Origin: Streptomyces albidochromogenes
GTDB lineage: Bacteria; Actinomycetota; Actinomycetes; Streptomycetales; Streptomycetaceae
NCBI RefSeq assembly: GCF_005981925.1
Contig: NZ_VBVX01000012.1
Location: 1 to 45,003 of the forward strand
Reading direction: 5' to 3'
Length of the DNA: 45,003 nucleotides
Part shown: positions 33,629 through 41,652 of the stretch, piece after piece
Numbering within the stretch: the first letter of the stretch is position 1
Layout of the letters: each line of letters opens with the position of its first letter
Program-made: the position numbers and the translations under genes
Notes under the pieces: generated by a model
Seen by the model: the letters and a program-made list of their open reading frames with translations, nothing else
Databases searched by the model: none
What the model was told of the DNA's origin: nothing

Positions 33629-33662
33629 ACGACGCACAACCGACGCATGTTGTGTGCGTCGT
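33629..33662. promoter_or_regulatory. Inverted repeat between the LitR-like and ECF sigma genes
   Basis: The arms ACGACGCACA (33629-33638) and TGTGCGTCGT (33653-33662) are perfect 10-bp complements, 14 bases apart, and a third CGACGCA lies between them. The site starts 12 bases upstream of the LitR-like start codon. It is the best candidate for the regulator's own operator and could also control the sigma operon. Confidence 0.65.
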
Positions 33663-33780
33663 TTCTCCTCACAAGACTGAACCTCGGGCGCTCGGTCACC
33701 GCGGCGCAGGCGACGACAGGACCGGCACGGCAGGCGGCCTTCCGCCCCCGAACAGGACACACGGCAGGAGGAACAAGGCC

Positions 33781-34389
33781 ATGAGCACGCACACGCCATT
33801 CACCGGTGTCCGCTCTCCGGCCGCTGACGCAACGCTGTACGAGGACGAACTGGCTCGTGGCCTGCGTGCCGCGGACGAGGCGGCGTTCGCGGCCGTCTAC
33901 CGGCGCTGGGGCGCACTCGTCCACACCATGGCCACCCGCTCGCTCGGCGACGCCCACGAGGCCGAGGACGTGACGCAGCAGGTGTTCATCGGCGCGTGGC
34001 GCGGGCGGGACGGCTACCGGCCGGAGCGCGGCCCGCTCGGCGCCTGGCTCGTCGGCATCACACGCCGCAAGATCATCGACGCTCTGGCCGCCAGGACGAG
34101 GCGTCTGACGCTGATCGCCTCGGCGGCCCACGACGCCGACGCGAGGCGCTACGACGAAGGGGCGTCGGACGACGTCCTGGACCGGGTGCTTCTGGTCGAC
34201 GCGTTGTCCCGGCTGCCACGTCACCAGCGCGTGGTGCTCTGCATGGCCTTCTACGAGGACCTGAGCCAAGCCCAGATCGCCGAGCGCACCGGAATGCCCC
34301 TGGGCACCGTCAAGAGCCACGCCCGACGCGGTCTGAACCGGCTGCGCCAGGCGATGGAACAGGGCCTCGTCGACGAGACCGCCGCGTAA
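33781..34389 (+). CDS. ECF RNA polymerase sigma factor
   Basis: 202 residues from the ATG at 33781, behind GGAGGA. Region 2: FAAVYRRWGALVHTMATRSL, then GDAHEAEDVTQQVFIGAWRG. Region 4: LSRLPRHQRVVLCMAFYEDL, then SQAQIAERTGMPLGTVKSHA. It begins an operon with a DUF4397 gene, a class F sortase and a zinc-finger anti-sigma gene (36063), and is divergent from the LitR-like gene. The gene order resembles ECF19/SigK-type loci more than LitS, so it may combine envelope and light signals. Confidence 0.92.
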   Translation: MSTHTPFTGVRSPAADATLYEDELARGLRAADEAAFAAVYRRWGALVHTMATRSLGDAHEAEDVTQQVFIGAWRGRDGYRPERGPLGAWLVGITRRKIIDALAARTRRLTLIASAAHDADARRYDEGASDDVLDRVLLVDALSRLPRHQRVVLCMAFYEDLSQAQIAERTGMPLGTVKSHARRGLNRLRQAMEQGLVDETAA

Positions 34390-34481
34390 GTGCCGGCGTC
34401 GTGCATCCACGCCGGCGCGCGGGCGCGAAACATGGACGAGCCTCCGCAACCGGTGGAAACCTCACCGAAGGGATGATCCCC

Positions 34482-35321
34482 ATGAACTCCCGGACCCCCC
34501 TCACCCTCGCCGCCTCGGCCGGCGCGTGCGCTCTGGCCCTCGGTGTCACCGCACCCGCCATGGCGGCCCCCGCCGCCGAGCAGGCCGACAAGGCCACGGT
34601 GTCCGTCTTCCATGGCGTTCCCGGACTTGTCGTCGACGTCTATGCCAACGGAGACGAGCTGCTCGGCGACTTCAAGCCGGGAACCGTGACCGCCCCGCGG
34701 TCCCTCGACGCCGGCACCTACGACATCCAGGTCTTCGCAGCCGGCGAAGGCCCCGGCGGCACCCCTGCCATCGAGAAGAAGATCGACGTTCCCGCTGGGG
34801 CGAACGCCACCATCGCCGCCCACCTGTCCGCCGAGGGCAAGCCCCAGCTGACGGCTTTCGTCAACGACGCCTCGAAAGTCGACGCGGGCAAGGCGCGGTT
34901 GACGGTACGTCATGTCGCCGCCGCACCGGCCGTGGATGTCCGAGCAGGCGGCCAGCCGGTCTTCAAGGACCTCGAGAACCCGAAGGAGGACACCACCGTG
35001 GTCGACGCCGGCACCGTGTCGGCCGACGTAGTGCTCGCCGGCACGAACACCGTGGCGATCGGCCCGGCCGACCTGAACCTCAAGGAGGGCACCAGCAACG
35101 TCGTCTACGCCTGGGGCAGCGCCCAGGACAAGAACCTCGCGCTGGCCACTCAGACGTTCAGCGGCATGCAGTCCGCGCCGAACGCTGTCAACGCGGGCAT
35201 CGGCGGCGCCGCGGTCACCGCGAACTCCTCCGACCAGTGGCTGGCCTGGGCGGCCGTGGCCGGGACGGTGACAGTGACCGGCGTCCTGGTCGCACGCCGG
35301 ACCGCGGCTCGGCGTGGGTGA
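34482..35321 (+). CDS. DUF4397 exported protein with C-terminal membrane anchor
   Basis: 279 residues from the ATG at 34482, with GAAGGGA eight bases upstream; an ATG three codons earlier is in frame. A signal peptide (MNSRTPLTLAASAGACALAL, cleavage after APAMA) is followed by two DUF4397 repeats: VSVFHGVPGLVVDVYANGDE and LTVRHVAAAPAVDVRAGGQP. A single C-terminal helix (WLAWAAVAGTVTVTGVLVAR) and the basic tail RTAARRG close it. There is no LPXTG motif, although a class F sortase is encoded directly downstream. The domain is an immunoglobulin-like surface module whose partner is unknown. Confidence 0.92.
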   Translation: MNSRTPLTLAASAGACALALGVTAPAMAAPAAEQADKATVSVFHGVPGLVVDVYANGDELLGDFKPGTVTAPRSLDAGTYDIQVFAAGEGPGGTPAIEKKIDVPAGANATIAAHLSAEGKPQLTAFVNDASKVDAGKARLTVRHVAAAPAVDVRAGGQPVFKDLENPKEDTTVVDAGTVSADVVLAGTNTVAIGPADLNLKEGTSNVVYAWGSAQDKNLALATQTFSGMQSAPNAVNAGIGGAAVTANSSDQWLAWAAVAGTVTVTGVLVARRTAARRG

Positions 35322-35970
35322 CACGGCACGACGCCTGACCGGCCTCATGGTGGCGACCGCCGCTCTGGTGGCGGTCGCCACCGTGAGTGTCCCGCGGACC
35401 GGACAGGTGCCCCCGCCGCCCGACTTCGGACCCACCGCCCCGGCACAGGCGGTGACGCCGGAACGACGTGCCGGCGCCACCGGGCCTCGGCCGTGGCGGG
35501 ACCCTGACGTCGCACAGCAAGCGTCACTCCCCCAGCGCGTCCTGATACGCGACGTGGGCCTCGACGCCCCGGTTCGGCCGGTGGGCGTCACCGGGCAGGG
35601 CGCTATGGCCGTTGCCGCGGATCCCGCCGTCGCCGGCTGGTACCGCTTCGGACCGGCGCCCGGCGGCCCTGCGGGGTCGGCCGTACTCGTCGGGCACGTG
35701 GACAGTGACACGGGCGCCCTCGGCGAGTTCGCCGCTCACTACGACGTACGGCCGGGAGCCCGGGTCGAAGTACGGCGCGCCGGCGCCGAACCGGCGGTCC
35801 ATCGCGTCGTGTCGCGTGCGACGGTCGCGAAGGACGACCTTCCGTCCTCGACGTTCCGCCGCACCGGCCCGCCGGCTCTCACGCTCATCACCTGCGCGCC
35901 TCCGTTCGTCCCCGAGGAGGGTGGCTACCTGGCCGACCCGGTCGTCACAGCGGAGCCCTCGCCGGCCTGA
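35314..35970 (+). CDS. Class F sortase
   Basis: 218 residues from the GTG at 35314, overlapping the DUF4397 gene by eight bases, so translation is coupled. An N-terminal membrane helix (RLTGLMVATAALVAVATVSV) precedes the sortase barrel (about 75-215). The catalytic His is in SAVLVGHVDSDTGALGEFA and the catalytic Cys in LTLITCAPPFVPEEGGYLAD. Sortases cut a sorting signal and join the protein to the cell wall. No Arg occurs in the 20 residues after the Cys, where other sortases place the third catalytic residue. The neighbouring DUF4397 protein is the obvious, but non-LPXTG, candidate substrate. Confidence 0.9.
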   Translation: MGDTARRLTGLMVATAALVAVATVSVPRTGQVPPPPDFGPTAPAQAVTPERRAGATGPRPWRDPDVAQQASLPQRVLIRDVGLDAPVRPVGVTGQGAMAVAADPAVAGWYRFGPAPGGPAGSAVLVGHVDSDTGALGEFAAHYDVRPGARVEVRRAGAEPAVHRVVSRATVAKDDLPSSTFRRTGPPALTLITCAPPFVPEEGGYLADPVVTAEPSPA

Positions 35971-36062
35971 GACCCGGCGAGCGCCGGGCGCGTCCGCGCG
36001 CGGCATCACCCGGAACCGGTACGGCGAGACAGGCGACGGAGCCCGAGAAACAGGAGGGTACG

Positions 36063-36458
36063 GTGGCACACGTCGAGCCCGCGCACCTGGTGCGACTGGC
36101 ACTGGGCAATGACGCTTCCAGCGACGACGCCGGCGCACTGCGGCACATCGCCGTATGCGACCGTTGCAGGGGCGAGCTGAGCCGGATGAGGCGTGTCGTG
36201 GTCGCCGCACGCACCGTAGAGGCGTCGGATCTGCCGACCGCGCCCCCGGAACGGGTGTGGCAGCACATCACACACGAGCTGTCCCACACCAGGGAACCGG
36301 CTCCGCCACCGACCGCCGGCGCACTCCACCACCACCGGGCCGAGACGGCTGACGAACACCACACCGTCCGCTCCCACCTCGTGCTGGGCCTGCTCGTCGC
36401 AGCCGCCGTGTGGTGGACGAGACGCCTCCGCTCGCGACGGTCCGGCCGGAGCGACTGA
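36063..36458 (+). CDS. Zinc-finger anti-sigma factor
   Basis: 131 residues from the GTG at 36063, behind CAGGAGGG. The N-terminal domain has the ZAS motif in GALRHIAVCDRCRGELSRMR (H-x3-C-x2-C), which binds the ECF sigma factor. A C-terminal helix (SHLVLGLLVAAAVWWTRRLR) anchors it in the membrane. It is the last gene of the sigma-DUF4397-sortase operon and the natural inhibitor of the sigma factor encoded at 33781. The zinc-bound cysteines may make it redox-sensitive. Confidence 0.88.
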   Translation: MAHVEPAHLVRLALGNDASSDDAGALRHIAVCDRCRGELSRMRRVVVAARTVEASDLPTAPPERVWQHITHELSHTREPAPPPTAGALHHHRAETADEHHTVRSHLVLGLLVAAAVWWTRRLRSRRSGRSD

Positions 36459-36683
36459 CACCGCGCCGACCGGAGCCACCGGCGCGAACCGCCCGGCCGA
36501 GGGCGTGCGTTGCGCTTGTCCGGCCAGACCGTGCCGGGGAGGCCCGACGACCCCCATGGTCCAGCAGAATCGGCGAGCCACCGAAATCCGGCACGGCGCC
36601 CGCGGCCACGGTAAGGCCAGCCGTGCGCGCAGCGTCAATCAATACGCAGGCGGCCCTGGTCACGGCTGCTTAGGCTCCCTCCC

Positions 36684-37445
36684 ATGCCAAGCTCCGAACT
36701 TCAGCGGATCAACACCTTCCTGTCCGGCTTCGCCCGTCGCCAGGCCCGGCACACCGTCGACTTACCGGGCGGGTTCGCCGTATACGACGATGCCTACGCC
36801 CATTCCCGCGCGAACAACCAGGTGGTCATCGATGCGGCCGTAGATGCCGAGGCGCTGCCCGCGCTTGCCGAGGAGGCACTGGGCCATCTGCCGCACCGAC
36901 TGATCTCGGTCCTTGACCACGCAGTCGGAATGGCGTGCGTAGAGCCGCTTGTCCGGGCTGGATACACCCACTCCACCTATCTGGTCATGCTGCACGCGGG
37001 TCCGGCGCCGACCAGCAAACCCGCGGACGAGGTGGACCTCGACGCGATACGTGCCCCCCTTGCCCGGCGCTGGCGGCGCCTCCTCCCGGACGTCGACAAC
37101 GAGGTCGTACGCCACCTCGTCGATCGACGCGAGGCTCGCCGGGGCGGGGCCGACATCGTTCGCTTCATCGGTGCCCGCACCGAGGAGGGAGAGGTCGCCT
37201 CATGGGCCGACCTCTACATGGACCCGGGATCCGGCTTGGCACAGATCGAGGATCTGATCACCTCGGAGGACCACCTCAGGCGTGGTTTCGCCGATGCCGT
37301 CCTGGCCACCGCTCTGCGCTTGGCTGTCGATGAGAACTGCGGCACCCGGTTCCTGACCGCGGATGCGGCGGACTGGCCGCGCCACTGGTATGAGCGTCGT
37401 GGCTTCTCCGTCATCGGACACTCGCACTGCTTCGAACGCGGCTGA
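36684..37445 (+). CDS. GNAT family acetyltransferase
   Basis: 253 residues from the ATG at 36684. The N-terminal half (FAVYDDAYAHSRANNQVVID and so on) is a GNAT-like extra domain. The C-terminal half (about 130-250) has VASWADLYMDPGSGLAQIED and RGFADAVLATALRLAVDENC, then the GNAT end WPRHWYERRGFSVIGHSHCF. The acetyl-CoA loop is less canonical than in typical members, so substrate and activity are open. It stands alone. Confidence 0.87.
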   Translation: MPSSELQRINTFLSGFARRQARHTVDLPGGFAVYDDAYAHSRANNQVVIDAAVDAEALPALAEEALGHLPHRLISVLDHAVGMACVEPLVRAGYTHSTYLVMLHAGPAPTSKPADEVDLDAIRAPLARRWRRLLPDVDNEVVRHLVDRREARRGGADIVRFIGARTEEGEVASWADLYMDPGSGLAQIEDLITSEDHLRRGFADAVLATALRLAVDENCGTRFLTADAADWPRHWYERRGFSVIGHSHCFERG

Positions 37446-37534
37446 TCACGAGACAACCGATGGGCAGGACAAGTCCTAGGACCGCCAGGGCGGGGACCCG
37501 TATGAAAATGGCGCCAGCAGCACGGCTTCGCGTG

Positions 37535-37828
37535 TCACACCTGACACAGTTCGTTGCACAGGCCGTCGTCGGTGCGGGGCCACTCGCAGCAGCCGGTGGA
37601 CAGACGCTCGGCCTTGTCGCGATCGAGGAACTCCGTGACGATGCGGCCGTCCTCAACTCGCCTGACCCCTACTTGCTTGCTGAAGTCGATCTTCAGTACG
37701 TCGACCTCCAGCCTCCTGCACTTCACCGCATACCTGTCGGCGGCCTCAGGATACTTGGCGAACAACTGGTCGATCTCGGCGAAGAAGTCAGGGTCGCGCT
37801 CCGGACCACAGGCGGGTTTGGTGTTCAT
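37535..37828 (-). CDS. Small Cys-rich hypothetical protein
   Basis: 97 residues from the ATG at 37828 (MNTKPACGPERDPDFFAEID), with GGGAG seven bases upstream; a longer frame to 37912 is less likely. The body reads QLFAKYPEAADRYAVKCRRL and VDVLKIDFSKQVGVRRVEDG. The tail STGCCEWPRTDDGLCNELCQ has four closely spaced cysteines that could bind metal. The family is not recognised. Confidence 0.65.
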   Translation of the reverse strand: MNTKPACGPERDPDFFAEIDQLFAKYPEAADRYAVKCRRLEVDVLKIDFSKQVGVRRVEDGRIVTEFLDRDKAERLSTGCCEWPRTDDGLCNELCQV

Positions 37829-38189
37829 GATTACGCTCCCGGCTTCGAGTGCTTGGAGCCCCTGAACCATGGTCCCGCAGCCCCGAACCCGGTGCCACCG
37901 AGACTCCGGCAAGTCCCCCGTTCAACCATGCCGAGGTGGGTGAGTGCGTGTTCGCGGCTCGGCCTTGAAAGCCGGGTTGCGTGGTTCAGGCGGTCAGGCG
38001 CAGCAGGGTCTCCTGGAAGGTGCGCGCGTTCCTGTGGGGTTGCCGTCGAGAACGTCCAGCAGCTGACGGCCATAGGCCGGCAGTTCGGGAGCGTCCATCG
38101 TCCCTGTGGGGGTGAGGCCCGCCCGTCAGGTGCGCCGGCGTGGGGGCGGCCAGAGGCCGACCTTCCGCTCGGGCAGGGCCGCGGGTCAG
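37829..38189. other. Gap of about 360 bases with a probable small gene remnant
   Basis: It holds the minus-strand remnant at 37986-38098 described separately. Elsewhere the interval shows only the upstream region of the small Cys-rich gene and the 3' side of the CMD-type gene. Confidence 0.4.
37986..38098 (-). pseudogene. Short frameshifted remnant
   Basis: The ATG at 38098-38096 opens MDAPELPAYGRQLLDVLDGN. A one-base shift near 38040 is then needed to give NARTFQETLLRLTA and a TGA at 37988-37986. The span is 113 bases, two past a multiple of three. Either half alone is too short to judge. It could be a small gene with an indel or the scar of a larger one. Confidence 0.3.
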
Positions 38190-38678
38190 TCAGTCCCACT
38201 GTTCGTCCGCCAGGGAGCTGACGGGCTGCGGCTTGCCGATGACGGCCAGGGCGATGAAGAAACTGATCTGGCCGATCGCGATGGTGAGGGTGGCCAGCGC
38301 CTTCTCGTCGTAGTGCCTGGCAACCTCCGCGTACAGCTCGTCGCTGACCCGCTCCTTGCCGGGCGCGGCGGGCTGGAGGGTCGCTTCCACCATGGACAGG
38401 GCCGCGCGTTCGGCATCGGTGAAGTACGGGGCGTCCTGCCAGGAGGAGACAGCGGTGATGCGCTCCTCGGACTCCCCGGCCTTGCGCAGGAAACCGGTGT
38501 TCAGAACCGTCAGGTAGGTGTTGCCGACGATCTGCCCGGCACGCAGGTGCACCAGGCTCATCGTGCCGCGCGGCACCGAACGGTTGCCCGTCGCCCTGAA
38601 CAGGGCGGCGCTGATGTCGTTCAGCTCGGGCACGAACTCGGCCGGGTTCGGCATCCGGGAAATCTTGGTGTCCGTCAT
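38190..38678 (-). CDS. Carboxymuconolactone decarboxylase (AhpD-like) family protein lacking the active-site cysteines
   Basis: 162 residues from the ATG at 38678 (MTDTKISRMPNPAEFVPELN); a GTG one codon earlier is possible. AAGGAG lies eight bases upstream. The family core is LVHLRAGQIVGNTYLTVLNT; where CMD/AhpD peroxidases have CxxC, this protein has N-T-Y-L, so it cannot use the usual thiol peroxidase chemistry. Helices in ERITAVSSWQDAPYFTDAER and the C-terminal QISFFIALAVIGKPQP match the fold. A perfect ECF41-type promoter precedes it at 38724-38750. It is probably redox-regulated and possibly binding rather than catalytic. Confidence 0.9.
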   Translation of the reverse strand: MTDTKISRMPNPAEFVPELNDISAALFRATGNRSVPRGTMSLVHLRAGQIVGNTYLTVLNTGFLRKAGESEERITAVSSWQDAPYFTDAERAALSMVEATLQPAAPGKERVSDELYAEVARHYDEKALATLTIAIGQISFFIALAVIGKPQPVSSLADEQWD

Positions 38679-38723
38679 CACTGCACTCCTTCACATCGGC
38701 CTGATCGGCGACTTCAGAACACT

Positions 38724-38750
38724 GACGGAACGGCACACACACATGTGACA
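38724..38750 (-). promoter_or_regulatory. Perfect ECF41-type promoter (TGTCACA-N16-CGTC)
   Basis: On the minus strand TGTCACA (38750-38744) is followed after exactly 16 bases by CGTC (38727-38724), the ECF41 consensus as I recall it. The ATG of the CMD-type gene is about 46 bases downstream, leaving a normal 5' leader. The only ECF41 sigma gene seen in this window lies at 20667. Confidence 0.75.
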
Positions 38751-38908
38751 AGACTCGGAGATGTTCTTACGCAGCTGCGGCGGTGGCTGCGCCGCCACGA
38801 GGTCGGCACGCGGCCGGTGCCCGGAAGCAGGGCGACCTGCGGAAGGAACCGCTGGATGGTTCATCCCGTAACCCCGCCCTCGTGATCGCCAGGACAATCC
38901 CTGATCCG

Positions 38909-40291
38909 TCACTCGCGCGCGTACACCGAGAAAGGGCGCACCCCCGCATTCTGCCGCACGGCGACGACCAGCTCCTCGTACGCGAACAGGTCCGCCAGCT
39001 CGCCCTGCGCCCCGTCCACGTTGAGACCGGTCTCGATGCTCTCCTTCTCGTCGCCGGTGGCGGCGTCGAGCACCCGCAGTTCGTCGAGGCCGTCGTGCCG
39101 GGTGCCGCGGTCGGCGAGGACGGTCACCCGGCCGCCGGTCACGTCGAGGGCACGCAGACCGCCCGCGACGGCTACGTCCTCGAGCCAGACCTGGCTGCCG
39201 CTCGTGAGGTCGAAGGCGACCACGCGATCCCGGTACGCCTCGCGCTCTCTGCTCTCGGCACCGAGATAGAGTCGCCCGTCCGCGACGGCCACGAGGGCTG
39301 GCGTGTGCGCCTGGACCGTTCCGTATCTGCCGGTGGTCTCGATCCGGCCGGTGGCCTTTCCGCCCGCGCCGAAGGTGAGGAAGGCGCCTGACTGGCCCTC
39401 CGTCGTCCCGCCGGTCTGTACGACCGCCGGCTCGGCGGACCGCAGGGTCACCTGCCCATCCGGTACGGGCGTCGTCCGGCCGCCGAGGGGCGTGATCCAC
39501 CGCTGCCGGCCATCAGCCGGATCGAACGCGGCGAGCCGCAGTTCGGTGCGGGCACAAGCGAGTACGGCGACAACCTGCCGCTCCCCCGCGGCGACCTGCT
39601 CGGGCACGCAGCCCTCAGGGATGGCCGCTGTCCAGCGCGGGGCGCCGGTCCGCACATCGAAGGCGCGCAGGGCTTTCGTTCCGGAGACGGCGGGCCGAGT
39701 GTTGAGGGCCCACATGTCGTCGGCGTCTCGAAGTACGGCGATCCCGCCGCCGACGGCGACCATGTCGGTGAACGTCTCGGTCAGGTCCCCCGGAGTGCGG
39801 GGCGTGTGCCATCGCTCGCGGCCGGTTGTGAGGTCGAGCGCGGCGACGATCGAGCAGCCCGCGTCCGTCATGCTCCCTCGGGCGATCAGAACGACGGAGC
39901 CGGCCGTCTGGCGGCTGACGGCGCAGATGCGTTCCTGTCCGGGTGGGGCGTACTCCCAGCGGCCCTTCCCGGTCCCTGCGTCGAAGGCAGTGACCGCGTC
40001 ATACCGGCTGCGGACGAGTGTGTCGCCGACCAGCCAGGCGCCGTTGCCGTAGTCCCTGGCGTTGCTGTCGACCGGGGCCTCCCAGACGACGCGCAACGAG
40101 CCCCCCAGGACGGAGCAGCCCGTGGCGAGGCCGGCGACGAGGAGCACGGTGAGGGCCCGCGAGGAGGGGGCGGAGCAGCCCCGTTCCCTGACGGCCCGAC
40201 AGCCGCCGCTCCCGTCCCGGCCCCGTGTCGTCGGTCGTGCGCGTTGCCATGCGGATCCCCACCCCTGGCTCGAACAGGTACTTCGCGGCAC
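38909..40291 (-). CDS. PQQ-type beta-propeller lipoprotein, disturbed N-terminus
   Basis: 460 codons. A lipobox sits in ALTVLLVAGLATGCSVLGG, and the rest is a PQQ/pyrrolo-quinoline-like propeller: VTAFDAGTGKGRWEYAPPG, VAALDLTTGRERWHTPRTPG and LRAFDVRTGAPRWTAAIPEG repeats. It probably acts outside the membrane as a binding or scaffold protein. In this frame the only possible start is the ATG at 40291, which lies within a broken dehydrogenase gene. A better N-terminus (MATRTTDDTGPGRERRLSGR from the ATG at 40250) is in another frame, so a frameshift near 40160-40250 is likely. Confidence 0.75.
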   Translation of the reverse strand: MPRSTCSSQGWGSAWQRARPTTRGRDGSGGCRAVRERGCSAPSSRALTVLLVAGLATGCSVLGGSLRVVWEAPVDSNARDYGNGAWLVGDTLVRSRYDAVTAFDAGTGKGRWEYAPPGQERICAVSRQTAGSVVLIARGSMTDAGCSIVAALDLTTGRERWHTPRTPGDLTETFTDMVAVGGGIAVLRDADDMWALNTRPAVSGTKALRAFDVRTGAPRWTAAIPEGCVPEQVAAGERQVVAVLACARTELRLAAFDPADGRQRWITPLGGRTTPVPDGQVTLRSAEPAVVQTGGTTEGQSGAFLTFGAGGKATGRIETTGRYGTVQAHTPALVAVADGRLYLGAESREREAYRDRVVAFDLTSGSQVWLEDVAVAGGLRALDVTGGRVTVLADRGTRHDGLDELRVLDAATGDEKESIETGLNVDGAQGELADLFAYEELVVAVRQNAGVRPFSVYARE

Positions 40292-40747
40292 CCAGGGCCT
40301 TCAAGGTCTCCTCGTGCGCGTCGAAGTGCCGCCGTTGGCCGCTGAAAAGGACGAATGCCTGCGAGGTCGCGACCGTCGAGGGAACCGCCATGATGCCGCC
40401 GTCCAGGTAGGACGCTCCCTGGCCGATCGCCCAGGTTTCCGCCTCCCGGGCCTGCGCAGGTGTTCCATTGGTGAGGTTGACCAGCGTACGGCCGCGCAGC
40501 GCGCCCGCCGCGGGCCGCAGTACCGCGTCCGACGCACCGTAGTCCAGCAGGCAGACAAGTGTCAGCGGGCTGGCGAGGACCGCCTCCTCTACCGTATCGG
40601 CGCGCCGGGCACCACGTGCCACCAACTCATCGGCCTTGGCCGGGCTGCGGTTCCATACGGTCGTGGGATGTCCCGCGGCGACAGGGCGCCGGCCAGCGCC
40701 CGCCCCATCTCGCCCAGACCGATGACGGTGACTGCAGTGGTGCCCAC
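40251..40747 (-). pseudogene. Frameshifted and truncated NAD(P)-binding dehydrogenase (6PGDH-like)
   Basis: The GTG at 40747, behind AGAGGAG, opens VGTTAVTVIGLGEMGRALAG, a Rossmann start. Near 40677 the frame must shift by one base to continue HPTTVWNRSPAKADELVARG, RTLVNLTNGTPAQAREAETW and GASYLDGGIMAVPSTVATSQ. That is the N-terminal domain of NAD-binding imine-reductase/6-phosphogluconate dehydrogenase-like proteins. It breaks off at LFEPGVGI around 40255, before the C-terminal helical domain, and runs directly into the start of the propeller lipoprotein. A deletion joined the two. Confidence 0.75.
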
Positions 40748-40952
40748 AGGTGACTCCTCTTCAGGTGCTGTGCGCTCGGATGCGCTCCCCTCACCTTCGG
40801 GTCGGTCCCGAGGTTCCAACAAGTACGCACTGCAAAGTGGGTGGTTACCTACGGGTGCGTACGGGAGGGGGCGTCGCGAGGCCCCTCGCCTCGAACTCGA
40901 CTGGTCCGGGCCGCGAAGGCAACACCACAGGCAGTTCCTGCTGACCTGCGCG

Positions 40953-41483
40953 TCAGAGCTTTCCGCTGACCTTGCGGACGCGATGGCCGAGGACCCGGCC
41001 GAGTTCGGCGACGAACTCGGGCCGTAGACGCGCCGCGTTCCAGACCTCGAAGCCGAGGTGACCGCAGGCGAAGCGGTCGTCCTGCCACGTCCACTCGGGC
41101 AGCAGCTCCGAACGCCCGCACGCCGGGCACCACAGCTCGGCGGAGCCGGTCTCGTTCCATGCGGCCAGAGCATCCAGCCCGGACGTCTCGGCGGTCGGCG
41201 CGGAGCAGTGGGGGCAGACAGGAGCGCCCTCGGAGCCCAGGCTGCCCCAGAAGACAGTCCGACGTCGTACGACGGCCAGCCCGTCGGCGCCCTGGCCCGG
41301 CCACTCCATGACGTCGTCCCACCTCCGTCCCGGTGAGTGGACGGGTCTGCCGAGCATCTCGAAGGTCTGCTCCGGAAGCACGACCTGCTCGTCGACCAGC
41401 CAGTCCACCACCCTTGACGCGAGTACCTCCACATCCTCGGGCGCCGCGTCGATGTCGACGACCGTCTGGAAGTAGTCCCCCAT
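40953..41483 (-). CDS. Hypothetical protein with zinc-ribbon-like cysteines
   Basis: 176 residues from the ATG at 41483 (MGDYFQTVVDIDAAPEDVEV). The N-terminal half has VVDWLVDEQVVLPEQTFEML, and the C-terminal half has VCPHCSAPTAETSG, LWCPACGRSELLPEW and FACGHLGFEVWNA, giving two CxxC pairs and a third Cys that could bind zinc. It ends FVAELGRVLGHRVRKVSGKL. The family is not named. It is transcribed in the same direction as the broken dehydrogenase, more than 200 bases upstream of it. Confidence 0.75.
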   Translation of the reverse strand: MGDYFQTVVDIDAAPEDVEVLASRVVDWLVDEQVVLPEQTFEMLGRPVHSPGRRWDDVMEWPGQGADGLAVVRRRTVFWGSLGSEGAPVCPHCSAPTAETSGLDALAAWNETGSAELWCPACGRSELLPEWTWQDDRFACGHLGFEVWNAARLRPEFVAELGRVLGHRVRKVSGKL

Positions 41484-41652
41484 CAACCCTCATCCCGGCG
41501 ATCACTACGGCGCGTGTCCTCGGAAGCATGCTGTCAGACGCGTCCGGCCAGTACCGCGGCAGGCCGCTCGGCACTCGGCACCGGGCGGAGCAGGGGATAC
41601 GCTGCCGCTCGCCGAGAACCGCTCCCAGGAGGAGCGACAAGGGAGAGCAACC

